Shown here: piece after piece, positions 11,544 to 22,557 of the stretch | How positions within the stretch are numbered: the stretch's first letter is position 1 | How the letters are laid out: every line of letters starts with the position of its first letter | Source of the DNA: Orbilia blumenaviensis | Taxonomy: Eukaryota; Ascomycota; Orbiliomycetes; Orbiliales; Orbiliaceae | Reading direction: 5' to 3' | Length of the DNA: 64,000 nucleotides | Assembly (NCBI GenBank): GCA_036872755.1 | Contig: JAVHNS010000015.1 | Coordinates: 1,240,001-1,304,000, forward strand | Made by a program: the position numbers and the translations under genes | Notes under the pieces: model-generated | What the model saw: the letters and a program-made list of their open reading frames with translations, nothing else | What the model was told of the DNA's origin: nothing | Database searches by the model: none

Positions 11544-12613
11544 CGTCGTGAGATCCTCCAGGGGGTTCGAGGTGGCGATGGATAGAGGTCTGGAGGGGTG
11601 AAAGCCTCGGTGGGGGTCAAGGCAAGAAAGTTTGTGCAAGTCGTCCGTCTTGGCACGAAATTTATTTGGGCTTAGCTAATAGGGCCAGCACCGTTGAAGT
11701 CCCAATCAGGAAAGCGGCTGAAAACGGTCAGCCAGTTTTTTTGTCTCCTGTTGTAGCCAATCATAACGCCCATGTGCCTTGCCACGCAACACAACGCACA
11801 ACACATCTCAGAATGCAACAGCTCCCTGATGACACACAAACACCCTCAATAACTATTTAATTTTTATTTGCGATGCCATTGCGGGGCGATAAGCGGACGA
11901 ATCCTAGTAACATCCCGCCTTGCGCCACTCTCACCACGAACAGCGGATAACGGCAAATAACCAGCCCTTTTTCAACTTTAAATCCTGCAGATCTGACAGG
12001 ACTGGGTGTATTTTTGTTAACGGTTTATGTGCAACAGTCAAACAAGCACGGAACGGCGAGAGTTGTGAATCCCTGCCTCATCGATTATTAATAATGCTTC
12101 CGTCCCACATGGAGACCGAAGCGCTATTAATCAGGCCGACACTCAGCCAGTCGGGTTGGGCATTATAATGCCTTGAGACCGCTTGGCAGCTCTGACGCAT
12201 TATAATACGCTTTGACCGGGGCTGTTTGCGCCGAATAACTAGCTCTAGATGGCCTCGCGGGGTGCTACCTGTAGGCGTTCCATGATCATGTTCTGTGTTG
12301 CTTGTCCAACAACACTCCTATACCCACGAGAACACCGTGTTGTTTGATTCAACGAGACCGGTTTTGGCTGGCTTCTCAAGACGGCTTACAGAAAAAAGAG
12401 AACTAAGAAAAGTATCAATAATGGTTTGAAAGAAAATAAGACGGCCTGCTTTCTTTTCAGAGTCTCTTAGTATTTGGAAGCAGTACCGGGAAAGTATGAA
12501 CTCGTTGGGGAGAGTACCCAAAACCTCTATGGTAGTTAGGTAACTGGTTTCCGAGACCAAGAATGGTTAACTAGTTAGTTTCGGCTTTGTCCGGTCACCA
12601 ACGCGACCATCCA

Positions 12614-12885
12614 GAAGTAAGTATCCTGTCAATGATAGTTATGTGCTATATAATACGCATATCAATATATTATTATCAGTTTCAAGCGTCTACAGATGGG
12701 TATCCTGACGATGAAAGTCATGCGCTATAACATGCAGGTCAATATATAATTTTTTATTCTAAACACCTAAAAGTAATATCGTAGTGGCGATAACAATACG
12801 CGACATAATAACTCATCCCGACTGCCTGGAAGTAGGTATCCTGACGGAGATAGCTATGCGCCACATAATATGCAGGCCGATGCAA
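12614..12885 (+). repeat. Diverged tandem repeat units
   Basis: Three clear copies and one decayed copy of a block of about 55 bp that begins GGTATCCTGACG and continues ATGCGCTATAA.ATGCAGG. They start near 12617, 12697 and 12827, with the decayed one near 12775. Function unknown. Confidence 0.7.
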
Positions 12886-13372
12886 CACACATATGGTGGC
12901 AAGTACTTGTGCTGCTAGTACAAAGTAGATTAGCACGCCAAATTGGGTGTGAGGCTTTTATATCGTCCATAGCATGTCTAATTTATACCACCGAAGTTAT
13001 TCCCCCATCTTCGGAGCAGAGCAAAAAACCTAGGAGGCTCAATACTATTGTTAATTATTGTGCCATTTTTAACTCCGATCCTGCCAAACTGCGAAGCGGT
13101 GTCACTTGTGAAATTCGCGCCAATGAACGGCCCGTCATCACGAAGGCCCACCGGCGCCGCGCCGGTGGTGATAGTTTCCACTGTAGACTATACGATTCTA
13201 AGAGTGCCTTCGAAATCATAGCGCAGTCACAGCCGCAAAGCCCCCCGGCTTAGCTTTCCAAGAGTCTCCTCCAACTCGGTTTTCATCTCCAATCCTTCAT
13301 CGTACGATCGTCCAAATTCATGTTGAACAATAAATTGAGTAATTATTACACCATTAGTAGTCATTAAGCTTT

Positions 13373-13505
13373 GCTATCTAGCTGGCCATCTAGCTGGCCG
13401 TCTGGCTATCTGGCTATCTGTCTGGTTAGCTGCCTGGCCACCTGCCTGGCTAGCTGTCTGTCTGGTTAACTGTCTGGCTGGTTAACTGTCTGGCTGGTTA
13501 ACCGG
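13373..13505 (+). repeat. CTGGCTATCTGGC minisatellite
   Basis: Short imperfect units of the type CTGTCTGGCTGGTTAA and CTAGCTGGCCAT run without interruption for about 130 bp. Typical slippage-prone minisatellite. Confidence 0.8.
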
Positions 13506-14418
13506 CTTTTCTTCAGTCTTTAATAAGCTGGGTGGGCTGATGCTATAGCTCTTCAGCTACAAATAACAAAATTTTTATGTAAATAAGCAAAAAAAAACCT
13601 ATTAAAATTGTAATATATATCGTTTTGACACATTTTGGCCGCCATACAATAGCGGCCTCTTGTGATCTTTGGTGGGGTTTGCTTCATATGCATTCTTTAA
13701 TTGTTCATAATGGTGTTTGGTTATTCTTATGTAATATTTCGCTGTTGATATGCAGTGTTTGAATCTTCAGATGTGATGTTTGGTTATTTATATGTCATGT
13801 TCGATTTTTTATACGTAATATTTTATCGTTTATGCTCCGAAAGAAATTTTTGAAATTTCCTTTTGCTTTCCTGTACATCATTTTGCCAGTTTCTGCTCTC
13901 TTCCGTCCACCAGCTTTTGTAGGATGGAAAAAACATTCTTCGTTCCCACATTGACTTTTTCTTTTTTAAATAGTGTGTTACTATGGAGCAGCTAAACCGG
14001 GTCCAAACCACTCCAAACTGTGAAGCAGTTTGGACTTTCGCTAAAATGGATGAACTTAAGTCCACAGTGGAGCAGTTTGGATTTAGATTTTTGAAATAAA
14101 TCCATAAAGCAATTTAAACTTGGATTTTTGAAAAATAAAATAATTTGATATTTATTTTTTAAAATCTAAACTACTAGTGTAATCTTCTGGTATTCGGAAT
14201 CAAGAAATTTAGGTGAAACAGTTGGCTGCTTGGAAGCCAATCCCGAAAGTAAAGATCGAAAGGTAACAAGTTACAGAGATTTACCTGCTAGATATATTGT
14301 TTATGAGTATTAATATGGATCTTCTACAAGTTGCCTTTTTGGTCATATATATTCCTTCGACGATATATAAGTTTGTTTATGAAATCACCAAAGTCTTAAA
14401 TACAAAGCTGCTGTTTCC

Positions 14419-16507
14419 TTATCTTATAACGAAGCGTCCACCAAACCAACTACCATTATGTCCATCAACACACTTCTCTACCAAAGCGTCACCCTCTCGC
14501 AGATAAAGTCTCTGTTGTTTACCAGTCTGAAATTTTACAGCTCCCAATGCGCAACTCCCGTCAATCCCGCGCGCAATCGCACACGGATCGTTCCACCCGT
14601 CAACGTAGGCAGACTCATATACCGTCCTATGATTGTCCATCCAGAATATGCGTATGTTTATAGTTCCCCTATGATACCAGGAACTCGCTGCTAGAGGAGA
14701 GTCCCGTCCTACCCGATGGCAGAATTGACCTAATGATATTCGTCCAGATGTCATTAGGGAGGGGTTTCAAGCAGATAGGTTAGAGTCTACTGACCTGCAG
14801 ACCAGCGACCACCCTGCCAACAGAGCTCTCTGATATACGATTGTTCATCTTGGAAGTAGAGACGGATCGGGACATTGTTCCAGTGGGGCTCTCCGTAAGA
14901 CCATTGAGTTGCGGCTATAGAGGAGCCTGCACGAGCTTCCCAAAGAGTTTCTCCTCGTTTCCAACTGGTTCGACTGGAATAGTAGTATTCTTGGATTGCT
15001 TTGGAGTTGGGCTCTGTATAAGTAGATTAGAACCATGTTCATGCATTCCTCGTTGAGCCCATATACACGATGTACTTGTGCAAGTATAGACATAAGTGTG
15101 TATGTAGGCCAAATTAGGACATAATATGGTTTGTGGACCCACCTTGTACCCAAAGGCGGATCATAGGTTCAATCGGCATATGAATCGCCCCTATTTTGGA
15201 GTATGAGGCAACCGTAAATGAATGATTATTTATATTGCCGTGACTCCAACCGTGTCCCGCTGAATAGCAATATTCTTGGAGATGATCATCGGGTGAAAGG
15301 TAGTAGATGCGAATCTAGACGACCACGCATTAGGTTTAGAGTACAAGGAATCTTCTGGGCAGTTTTAAAATATCTTACTTCAGCGCCACTATTCCAATTA
15401 ATCGCCGCCAAGGGGGTTCCGAGTTTTGCGACGAAGAGAATACTGTTAGTATCTCCTCCAGCCCAACGCCCGTCATCATGTCTTGACTCGCGCACACCGC
15501 CTTGGCTATCCTGAAAGTAGACACGAACATGCCAGGCCGACCAAGCAGTAGCGGTAATTGAGTGACCAGGCGGAAGACTCTGAATGGGCTGCTGTGGTTG
15601 GTACGCGTGAACTACCAGTTCGGCTATTCTTCTTTCTTGGTCCAAAACACGAGCGGTAAGGTCGGCGATCTCTTTGTCTTTCTGTGCGGCAGCTGCGGTC
15701 ATAGCACTCAGTCTTTGCTCTTGTTCTACTACAGCTGCGACCATTTCTTTGATAATCCTTTCTTGCTCGACAGACGTAGCGAGTAAATGGCTCCTTTCTG
15801 CATCTTTCACCTTGAGCTGTTCAAGCGCCTCCTGTAATTCCTTCATGGCTAGCGGATCTTCAACCGATAAACTACCGGCACCGCTGCCACTATCAATGAG
15901 TGTCACTGCCCGATTTGTGGCTCCAAACTCGACTGTGACCGGCGAGGCCTCAGTGTCGTAATCATATAGCTCATCGCCATCTTGATAGCCATTATTGACA
16001 GCAACTTCGAAATTGAATTTCGGCTGGATATTATGGACTGTAACTTCGCTTGCCTCTTTGGCCGTAAGCTGATAGAGCCTGGCAGCAGGTGAGACGTTCA
16101 CGCCGATACCGAAAGAACCACAATCTAAAAAATCATCAGCGCGTATCTTGAGACAAGAATCGCCCAAAGGTTTTCTTACCTTCGAAACTAGGATCAACAG
16201 ATATCAGGCAATAATCAGGCTCCGGCGTGAGATTAGTCTGCTCAATCAAAACTTGTCTTCCGCTATTCTTCAAAACGATTGCCGTTCCGACCTCTAGCTC
16301 TGAGATGGTTCGCTGGCTGGAAGTTTTAACTTCCGCCCAAACATAATACTTATCTTCTATTTGAACATCACAAAAGCCTCCTGGGGACACAGTAGGACTG
16401 ACGATGACTTTCTTAACCGACTCTAAGATATATATCTCCTCAGAGTAGATGACGTAAGACCGGGGTGTTGATGACTGGTTTTTGATACGCAGGTTGTAGG
16501 AGCCCAT
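14419..16507 (-). CDS. Fucose-lectin-like protein with coiled coil and novel N-terminus
   Basis: Five exons: 16180-16507, 15379-16124, 15143-15314, 14795-15013, 14419-14729; 591 aa. Residues 1 to about 195 form a beta-rich module resembling the N-termini of the genes at 17868 and 19220. Residues about 199-281 are a long Q/E/A-rich coiled coil. From about 297 to the end come repeats of the kind SxIAAxxW...IRxYxQD...I.E...W..G, seen as SITATAWSAWHVRVYFQD, VRIYYLSPDD-like, SSIAATQWSYGE...IRLYFQD and LAASSWYHRG...IRIFW. This is the pattern of the fungal fucose-specific (AAL-type) lectin beta-propeller. Such lectins bind fucosylated glycans, often as defence or recognition proteins. With no signal peptide it is probably cytoplasmic, and the coiled coil would make it multimeric. 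The lectin assignment is good; the sugar specificity is inferred. Confidence 0.82.
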
Positions 16508-16644
16508 GATTGATGCCTTTTCCGATATTTCCCTTGTGAAAACGATTCCACAGTCAGATATTAGATTTCTCCCTCAATTGAGAGAGATTGATCGATCTTT
16601 CAGTGATATTTGGTAGGCCAAGACAAATAGTCAAACTACCGGAT

Positions 16645-16672
16645 CCTTTCAATATGTGCACATATTGAAAGG
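16645..16672. repeat. Perfect 28-bp palindrome
   Basis: Half-arm CCTTTCAATATGTG is followed directly by its exact reverse complement with no loop. It abuts a second palindrome at 16673-16704. Confidence 0.95.
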
Positions 16673-16704
16673 AAGCTGAGACCTCACATGTGAGGTCTTA
16701 GCTT
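16673..16704. repeat. 32-bp palindrome, one mismatched pair
   Basis: Half-arm AAGCTGAGACCTCACA is followed by its reverse complement with a single mismatch. It touches the perfect palindrome 16645-16672. Confidence 0.93.
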
Positions 16705-17354
16705 GGCTTGAATACCCTAGTATTGATAAAGCTTTAGACTACAAAATTACAAACCGGGCTGGTAAGGCCACTTGCTATCGGCAATTCACCATAACGGGTC
16801 ATTGCCGGTATGATCTTGAGAACTATGAGGGAAATTTCTGCGAATTTCCCGCCATTATCCCCCTCAGGATATGTGAAAAGAGGAGGAAAGGCCGTGATGG
16901 ACCACTCAAGCGAGTTCATGATATCACTTCCTTGGGACTGTGAGCACGTAAAGCAGTGCCTGAAATCAGGTTGTCTAATCGAACACTCCTTTTGTTTCAG
17001 CTATCATGCACAAATTTCCGATGGCGTGTAGGTATCTATGTCTGGATACTTTATACAAATACCACAAAACCATATCAGAATTAATTGTAATATAACTCTC
17101 TCGGCAACATTTCAGAATCGAACTTGAAAAGGATCTAAACTCCTACTAGAGGCGTACATGCCGTCCCGCCTTGTCCGGCTTGTGCACACCCTTCAAGCCG
17201 TTGCCTGAGTGGAGGAGAATATAGTCCATTCTAGCCAGAACTGCTTCCGGGATATCCTTGATAACACAACTAGTTTGTGTTACCAATCTCGAAGCTGATT
17301 GGTGGGTAGCAACCCAACCTTGGCCAAGTTGTACTATCTGTAGCCCATTTGTAT

Positions 17355-17386
17355 CATTTGTTCTGCATGGCCATGCAGAACAAATG
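17355..17386. repeat. Perfect 32-bp palindrome
   Basis: Half-arm CATTTGTTCTGCATGG is followed by its exact reverse complement, centred on GGCC. A second perfect palindrome follows 13 bp later. Confidence 0.95.
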
Positions 17387-17399
17387 GGCATGCATGGTT

Positions 17400-17427
17400 T
17401 GATCCGGTGTTCATGAACACCGGATCA
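17400..17427. repeat. Perfect 28-bp palindrome
   Basis: Half-arm TGATCCGGTGTTCA is followed by its exact reverse complement. It is the second member of a pair with 17355-17386. Confidence 0.95.
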
Positions 17428-17867
17428 GGGTCCTTGTAGAAAGGGTTGGTAGAGTTCTGACGTATGTCAATCGGGTTACAGCTTACGTATACTAGTTGCC
17501 TTGACCAAATCTGTATCTCAGATTTGTGATATAGGTTTGGATGTTGTAAAAGCTAAGTTGAAAGTGCATCTTCAAATGATATTTTATTTCTCCTACATGT
17601 AATGAAGGATGCATCCTGCGATGGTCAATCTGGCGGGGAAGTAATCTCATCAGCTCCTCGAACCAGCATAAATTTCCGCGAGGACACACAACTTATGTCA
17701 TGCAACTGATCATACGCCCGTGATTCGCCCAAAACGACTAAATACATGATAATTCCGTAATAAAGAATGTGTAGAAGCAAAAAGAAATCCATACAACAAT
17801 CTTTCTTTCCTGGCGAGATATCAGACAACTGATACATACCAAAATTTGATCTTTCCCCTCAAGTTAT

Positions 17868-18545
17868 CTAATTGTAACGAACAGTGAAACCAGTGGAGGT
17901 GTCCGTGGCAGCAGCTCTGAATTGACCGTCACGCAGATCAACCTGCTGTTTCACAGTGAAGTTCTCCGGCTTCACCACAGTATCTGTGTTGGTACCGTTA
18001 TCCCGCGCTATATAGATGGAAGCCACTGGTGTGATAGTGTATCTTTGACCGCGGTTCAAGCCGAAGACTGTGGTTGGGTTGTAGATACCATCAACCTTTC
18101 TTGCCACACCGACGACATATTGGTTCTCGGCAGGAACGCCGTTGTTGACGACAATGCGGAAAGTGCCTTCCTCTGAGGTCAAACCAACGGCGTGGAAGTC
18201 GATTCCAGAGCCGGATTCCTTGGGTTTGGCTTCGAGAACGGTGCCGTTGCCGGTACTATCTCCTAGCTGAACCGCAATTTGCTTCGTCAGGGAAACATTT
18301 GCTCCAGCAGTCAATGAGGTATTTGACTGGCTGGAGTTGCCGAAGAAGCCGTAAACTTCGGGAGAAAGCGTGAATCTGGCCTGGTCGCCGTTGTTTAGTA
18401 GCTGAGAGCGAAAGAAAACAACGGGGAGGCCGGTACCGCCGACAGCGGCACTGGTTGGCTGAGGAAAGCCAAATGCGATGTAGCGGAATGACTGGTTTTC
18501 GTCACCCGTACTGTTTTGGATAGTGATGGTATAATCGGAGGACAT
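17868..18545 (-). CDS. Small beta-rich protein of unknown function
   Basis: A single open frame of 225 aa from ATG 18545 (MSSDYTITIQNSTG) to a stop at 17868, without introns. No signal peptide, membrane segment or cysteines of note. The sequence is rich in S, T, N, G and V and alternates short strands, which fits a beta-sandwich. It shares a pattern with the N-termini of both neighbours: an opening TITIQNS/CTIIIRNES-type strand, a central EGTFRIVVNNGVP...YVVGVARKVDG (compare MGTFSICCDSLIP...FVVGLARQIDR at 19220) and a GQRYTITPVASIYIARD segment (compare GNIYSFTPKEEIFVER). It therefore seems to be the free-standing form of the module. Family name and binding partner are unknown. Confidence 0.78.
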   Translation of the reverse strand: MSSDYTITIQNSTGDENQSFRYIAFGFPQPTSAAVGGTGLPVVFFRSQLLNNGDQARFTLSPEVYGFFGNSSQSNTSLTAGANVSLTKQIAVQLGDSTGNGTVLEAKPKESGSGIDFHAVGLTSEEGTFRIVVNNGVPAENQYVVGVARKVDGIYNPTTVFGLNRGQRYTITPVASIYIARDNGTNTDTVVKPENFTVKQQVDLRDGQFRAAATDTSTGFTVRYN

Positions 18546-19219
18546 TTTTGCTGGTCAAAGTAAAGATCAATTGAAGATAGAAGAATAGATATTGAGAAGG
18601 AAGTTTCTTGTTGACGAGAACTGAGTAGCTACAAAGCTGATGTTGTAGAATAAGGGAGACGGCGAGGTTTCTGGAGCTCTATAAATAAGATTCCTCGTTG
18701 CTTCAGAGACTTACGCCATACAAACTCCGCAAGTCGACACTGTCCTCGGGATGATTTGCTGCCGCCGACGATATGCTTGCTCCTGCATCTCGGAAGGAAT
18801 TGCCATCATGAAAGTCTCGTTGGCGTTCAGCAGAATTTTCTGGCTGCATCATAGGTAGTAACAGCTTAGCAATCACGGCAACTGTGCATATGCATCCTGA
18901 AGTATGCTGATATCCTAGGTAGTATACCAGCATACTCTCCAGGATATCTCTGCCGCCTTTTCATCCAGGATCTTCGAGGCAGCCCATACGCACGGACGTA
19001 GCTGAAGATTCATTGAAGGCTGCCAACTTATGTATACTGAGCTCGGCTTGGCCATGTATACCTCCCATAAACTTGAAAAGACGGTAGGCTCAATCCTTCG
19101 GGGAAAATCTATCATCATATACATTCTCAGACCTCAAACCAGTTCAGTAACCTAGCACTTGCTCAAAAAACATCAAGCTTAGAAAGCCCACGTACCAGCA
19201 ATTTTCTATTCCACTCAAG
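18546..19219. other. Divergent promoter region of two related genes
   Basis: Lies between divergent genes 17868 and 19220. No gene recognised. It contains a hairpin at 18901-18936 with 9-bp arms AGTATGCTG/CAGCATACT around an 18-nt loop. Confidence 0.55.
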
Positions 19220-21193
19220 ATGACAACGACAGCGTCAATCCCAGCGCAAGAGTGCACCATAATCATCAGGAACGAGTCTTCTGATGTGAATGAGGCGCAC
19301 GGGTATTTCGTATACTTTGTGGACCAAGGTGTTACCGGTGGACCCGTTACGCAGACCCTGCAACCCGTTTTGTTCTCAGAACCGCTGAATCTTGACAATC
19401 AAGGCCAGTTCAAAATAAACTCTCAGCTCTATGCCTTCTGGGGACGTGTCGATGGTGATACGAATATTCCACTCCCGAACTATCGTGAAATATCTCTGAA
19501 GTCACAAAAGCCCGTTGATATCGGTCATGAAAGTGACAACGGTGACGCTGTCATCGTCAGGTATAACAAAGATTTGCGACAGCTCACCTTCGATCCAACG
19601 AATCGCAAAACTGCCGAGATGGGTACTTTCAGCATATGCTGTGATAGCTTGATCCCACTCCACAACAGCTTTGTGGTTGGGCTAGCCCGGCAAATCGACA
19701 GGAGCTATTATCGACCTGTGGCAGTCGTTCCTTGCCTCCCTGGGAATATATATAGTTTCACCCCAAAGGAGGAGATTTTTGTCGAGAGGTGCAGGTCCCA
19801 AGCTATTGTGAGCAATGGGACGATAGTATCGGCAGGCTCAAGGCCATTCGGCCCCAGAGCTTGCTTTGGGCTTAATTTCGGTGATGCCATAACTATAAGC
19901 GAACGAAGGACAAGTTTCTATATAAATGGCCGTCTGGCCAGGGATACTCCTTCGAGCGATGAGCCTCCTCCAATTCATCGTCGGTCAACCAGTGCCAATG
20001 AGCATTCCCAGCAAGCATCCACGTCCGGACGACCCCGTTCTATCTCGCCTTCCAGAAACCAAGGTCGAGATCAAACCCGTCCGCGTCAAAGCCCAGCTGG
20101 CAACAACCCTTTCTATGAGAGCCAGAGCTCGCGTAGAGACCAGGCGGATCGGGGCCGGCAGTCGGCTCCTCCATCTGGAGCTGCTGGGCCGGCGATGAAT
20201 GCGGCTTCCCGGCCTCCACCGGTGCCCCAGTCAGATCAATATAGCACGTCCAGCGAGCGGGTTCCCAGCAATGCAGCTGGTAAACAACGCGAGCCCCCTC
20301 CCCAACCAGAAGCTCCAAAATACAACGCAACCACTGCTGAAGATGACGATGCACAGTCTGACTCGGAGGAAGAGGGAGCGGAATCACTCAGTCGGCTTGA
20401 GAACTTCCATACCGTGTTTATAGTCGACGATACAGACTCTATGATTCTGCCTGCCTACGGTAACTATACCCAACAGCAACAAGTGCCACCTGGCTTTCAG
20501 GGTGAGACACGTTGGCAGATGGTCGTAGAGGCATTAGAGCACATTGCCGACTTAGCTATGAGGTATGATGAGTCCGGCATCGACGTGTACTTTATGTGTA
20601 GGACTCGGCACCTCCGTCGTGGTATCAAGAAACCCGACGAGCTTCATGACCTTATTAAAAGGATTGAGATCGGGAGGGGCTCTGGTCCTACCAAGTTCAA
20701 GCCAGCTCTCAGGCCTATTCTCGAGCGTTACATCAGCAGCTACCGCCAAGCTGTCAACTCTGGCCAGTCGGCACCCAGGCAAATGGATTTGATTTACTTA
20801 ACAGATGGTGCTGCCAGTGACAAAGAAGCCACCGAAAAACTAATTGTGGAAACCGCACGCACCCTGCGAGATTTAAATGCCCCGGAACGACAGATTGGGA
20901 TTCAATTCGTGCAGATCGGAGAAGACAGACAAGCCACCGAGTTTTTGCGGCATCTTGACAACGATTTGAGGGCCCAGGGTGTTGACGATGTAAGCTGAAA
21001 GTCAAACTGGCTAGTGAGCCATGCTCTTTAACTGTTGGGCAGTATTTATTAATTTGTAATTGTGTAGATTGTGGACACGAGGCAGTGGCACCACTTACAG
21101 CCAGGTGATAGGCACCTGAAGCACCTTCTCAGTAGGATTCTCTTGGGAGCCATGGACGATAGTATCGACGATCAACCTGAGGAGGATGAGTAA
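19220..21193 (+). CDS. von Willebrand A domain protein with shared N-terminal module
   Basis: Two exons, 19220-20989 and 21068-21193 (GT at 20990, AG at 21067); 631 aa. Residues about 8-230 resemble the protein encoded at 17868 (paired segments SFVVGLARQIDR and YVVGVARKVDG). Residues about 240-385 are a disordered S/P/Q/R-rich linker. From about 395 to 600 there is a vWA domain with an intact metal site: VDDTDSM (DxTxS), then GSGPTKFKPAL for the third ligand and YLTDGAASD for the final Asp. vWA domains bind protein partners through a Mg ion. The final exon adds an acidic tail (DDSIDDQPEEDE). No signal peptide, so probably intracellular. Role unknown; the shared module with a lectin neighbour suggests recognition or self/non-self functions, which is inference. 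Confidence 0.85.
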
Positions 21194-22113
21194 GGATCTA
21201 TCTGTATTCTTTAAGAGGTATATGAAGGAAACGTTCAATTATTACATTTATGAGGGCGGTTCTTCCGTTTTTAGGAATAGTTTCTGATGAGACACATCGG
21301 TCTATCCACTCTGCTTGAGAATATAATCAATGATCTCTAGTTACTACAGATTTAGCACTTATTGAATCAATATCAGAGATAAAAGCAATGAAATTATATT
21401 TCTAGTTCTAAAGAAAAAACTTAATTAATAAAATAAAATTTTACCGGTATTCCGCGAGTGACGCCGCAGCGCGATCACGGACAGACATAGTACCGGACAG
21501 ACATCGAGGGGAAAAATAGGTGGGAAAGATCTACGTACCGACGGAGGTGGTGAGGTGGCAGTTCGGTTGAATTATGTCGGAATTTGTTGGAATTGTTGGA
21601 ATGTGTTGGATTTTTTTTTGAGTTTTTGGGAATTTCCTATTCGGGTAACAGTCCCAACGCGGCCATCCCGGGGTACCGTACCGTGGTAATCTCGCTTAGT
21701 TGGGCGATAATTCAGGGGTCGCACCTTGTCCGGACAGGGTGCGGGCGGGAACAGGGGCGGACGAGGTCGGACAAACATCGAGAGTGGTCGGAAAGAAAGA
21801 AAAAGCCGTCGGACGGGGTGAGAGACAAGCCGAACACACATAGGCGGATCTCCGGACGGCTGTAGGGAGAGAGATCTTCGGACAACGTATTACGGGCGGA
21901 TGTATGTATGTATGTATGTATGGATGGATGAATGTATGTATGTCTGAGTACGAGTACGAGTATGTAGAGCCGACCGGACAAACAGCGAAAGTACCCCAGC
22001 GATATTATTCCGCCATGAACCAGTAGTCTTTCGGTGATAGCCACCACCACCTCTCCACGGGCAGGTGTAGGCAGGCAAAGAAAGGGGAAAGTCTTTGACG
22101 TCTTTGGAATTTA

Positions 22114-22178
22114 ATTTGGTTTGGTTTGGTTTGGTTTGGTTTGGTTTGGTTTCGTTCGCTCGTTCGTTCGTTCGTTCG
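22114..22178 (+). repeat. TTTGG then TTCG microsatellites
   Basis: About seven TTTGG pentamers are followed directly by TTCG tetramers. It is not a TTAGGG-type telomere repeat. Confidence 0.9.
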
Positions 22179-22528
22179 GGCAGCCACCAAGCGGAAAACT
22201 TTTGGCTTCCCACAACACCACACGAGTTTGCTCCAAGTTCGCTGCGTTGCAAGTTGCCACCCCACCACGCTAGTAGTAGTATCTTTGAGCTTAAGCGAAC
22301 AACCAAACATTGCCTGCCGACCGGACGATTTGTCGCTAGACATCTTCAACTAGATGTATTTTGTATTTTTAGGACTCGTAGGCTGGAGTTTGAGGCTTGG
22401 TTCGAGGCCAGAAGAAGGAGAAGAGGGAGAAGAGGGAGCGTGGTGGAGGATAGCTGAGGAGGAGAACCTCCAGCCATGGCCAGCCAGCTGGGTTCCACAC
22501 AACACTTTAAGCCACTCCCGTTTAAGCT

Positions 22529-22557
22529 ACCGACCGACCGACCGACCGACCGACCGA
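22529..22557 (+). repeat. ACCG tetranucleotide repeat
   Basis: About seven perfect tandem ACCG units. Confidence 0.9.

Larger units (their letters stand above)
11544..14418. other. Gene-free stretch with tandem repeats
   Basis: No gene is supported; open frames here lack codon structure and family motifs. It holds the New1/Elf1 promoter, diverged tandem repeats (12614-12885), a CTGG-rich minisatellite (13373-13505) and AT-rich DNA. A hairpin with arms CCAAACTG/CAGTTTGG lies near 14014-14034. Confidence 0.5.
16508..17867. other. Palindrome-rich intergenic region
   Basis: No gene recognised. Within 1 kb there are two pairs of long palindromes (entered separately) and further hairpins: arms GGGAAATT/AATTTCCC at 16829-16850, TAACACAA/TTGTGTTA at 17262-17282 and CAAATCTG/CAGATTTG at 17506-17526. 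Ordinary sequence would not give so many. Confidence 0.7.

Noticed and set aside
11666..12168. Open frames upstream of the New1/Elf1-type gene
   Set aside because: No motifs, no consistent splice structure, and they lie where a promoter is expected.
22114..22178. Telomere-type repeat
   Set aside because: The unit is TTTGG followed by TTCG, not TTAGGG or a known fungal telomere unit, and it is internal and short.
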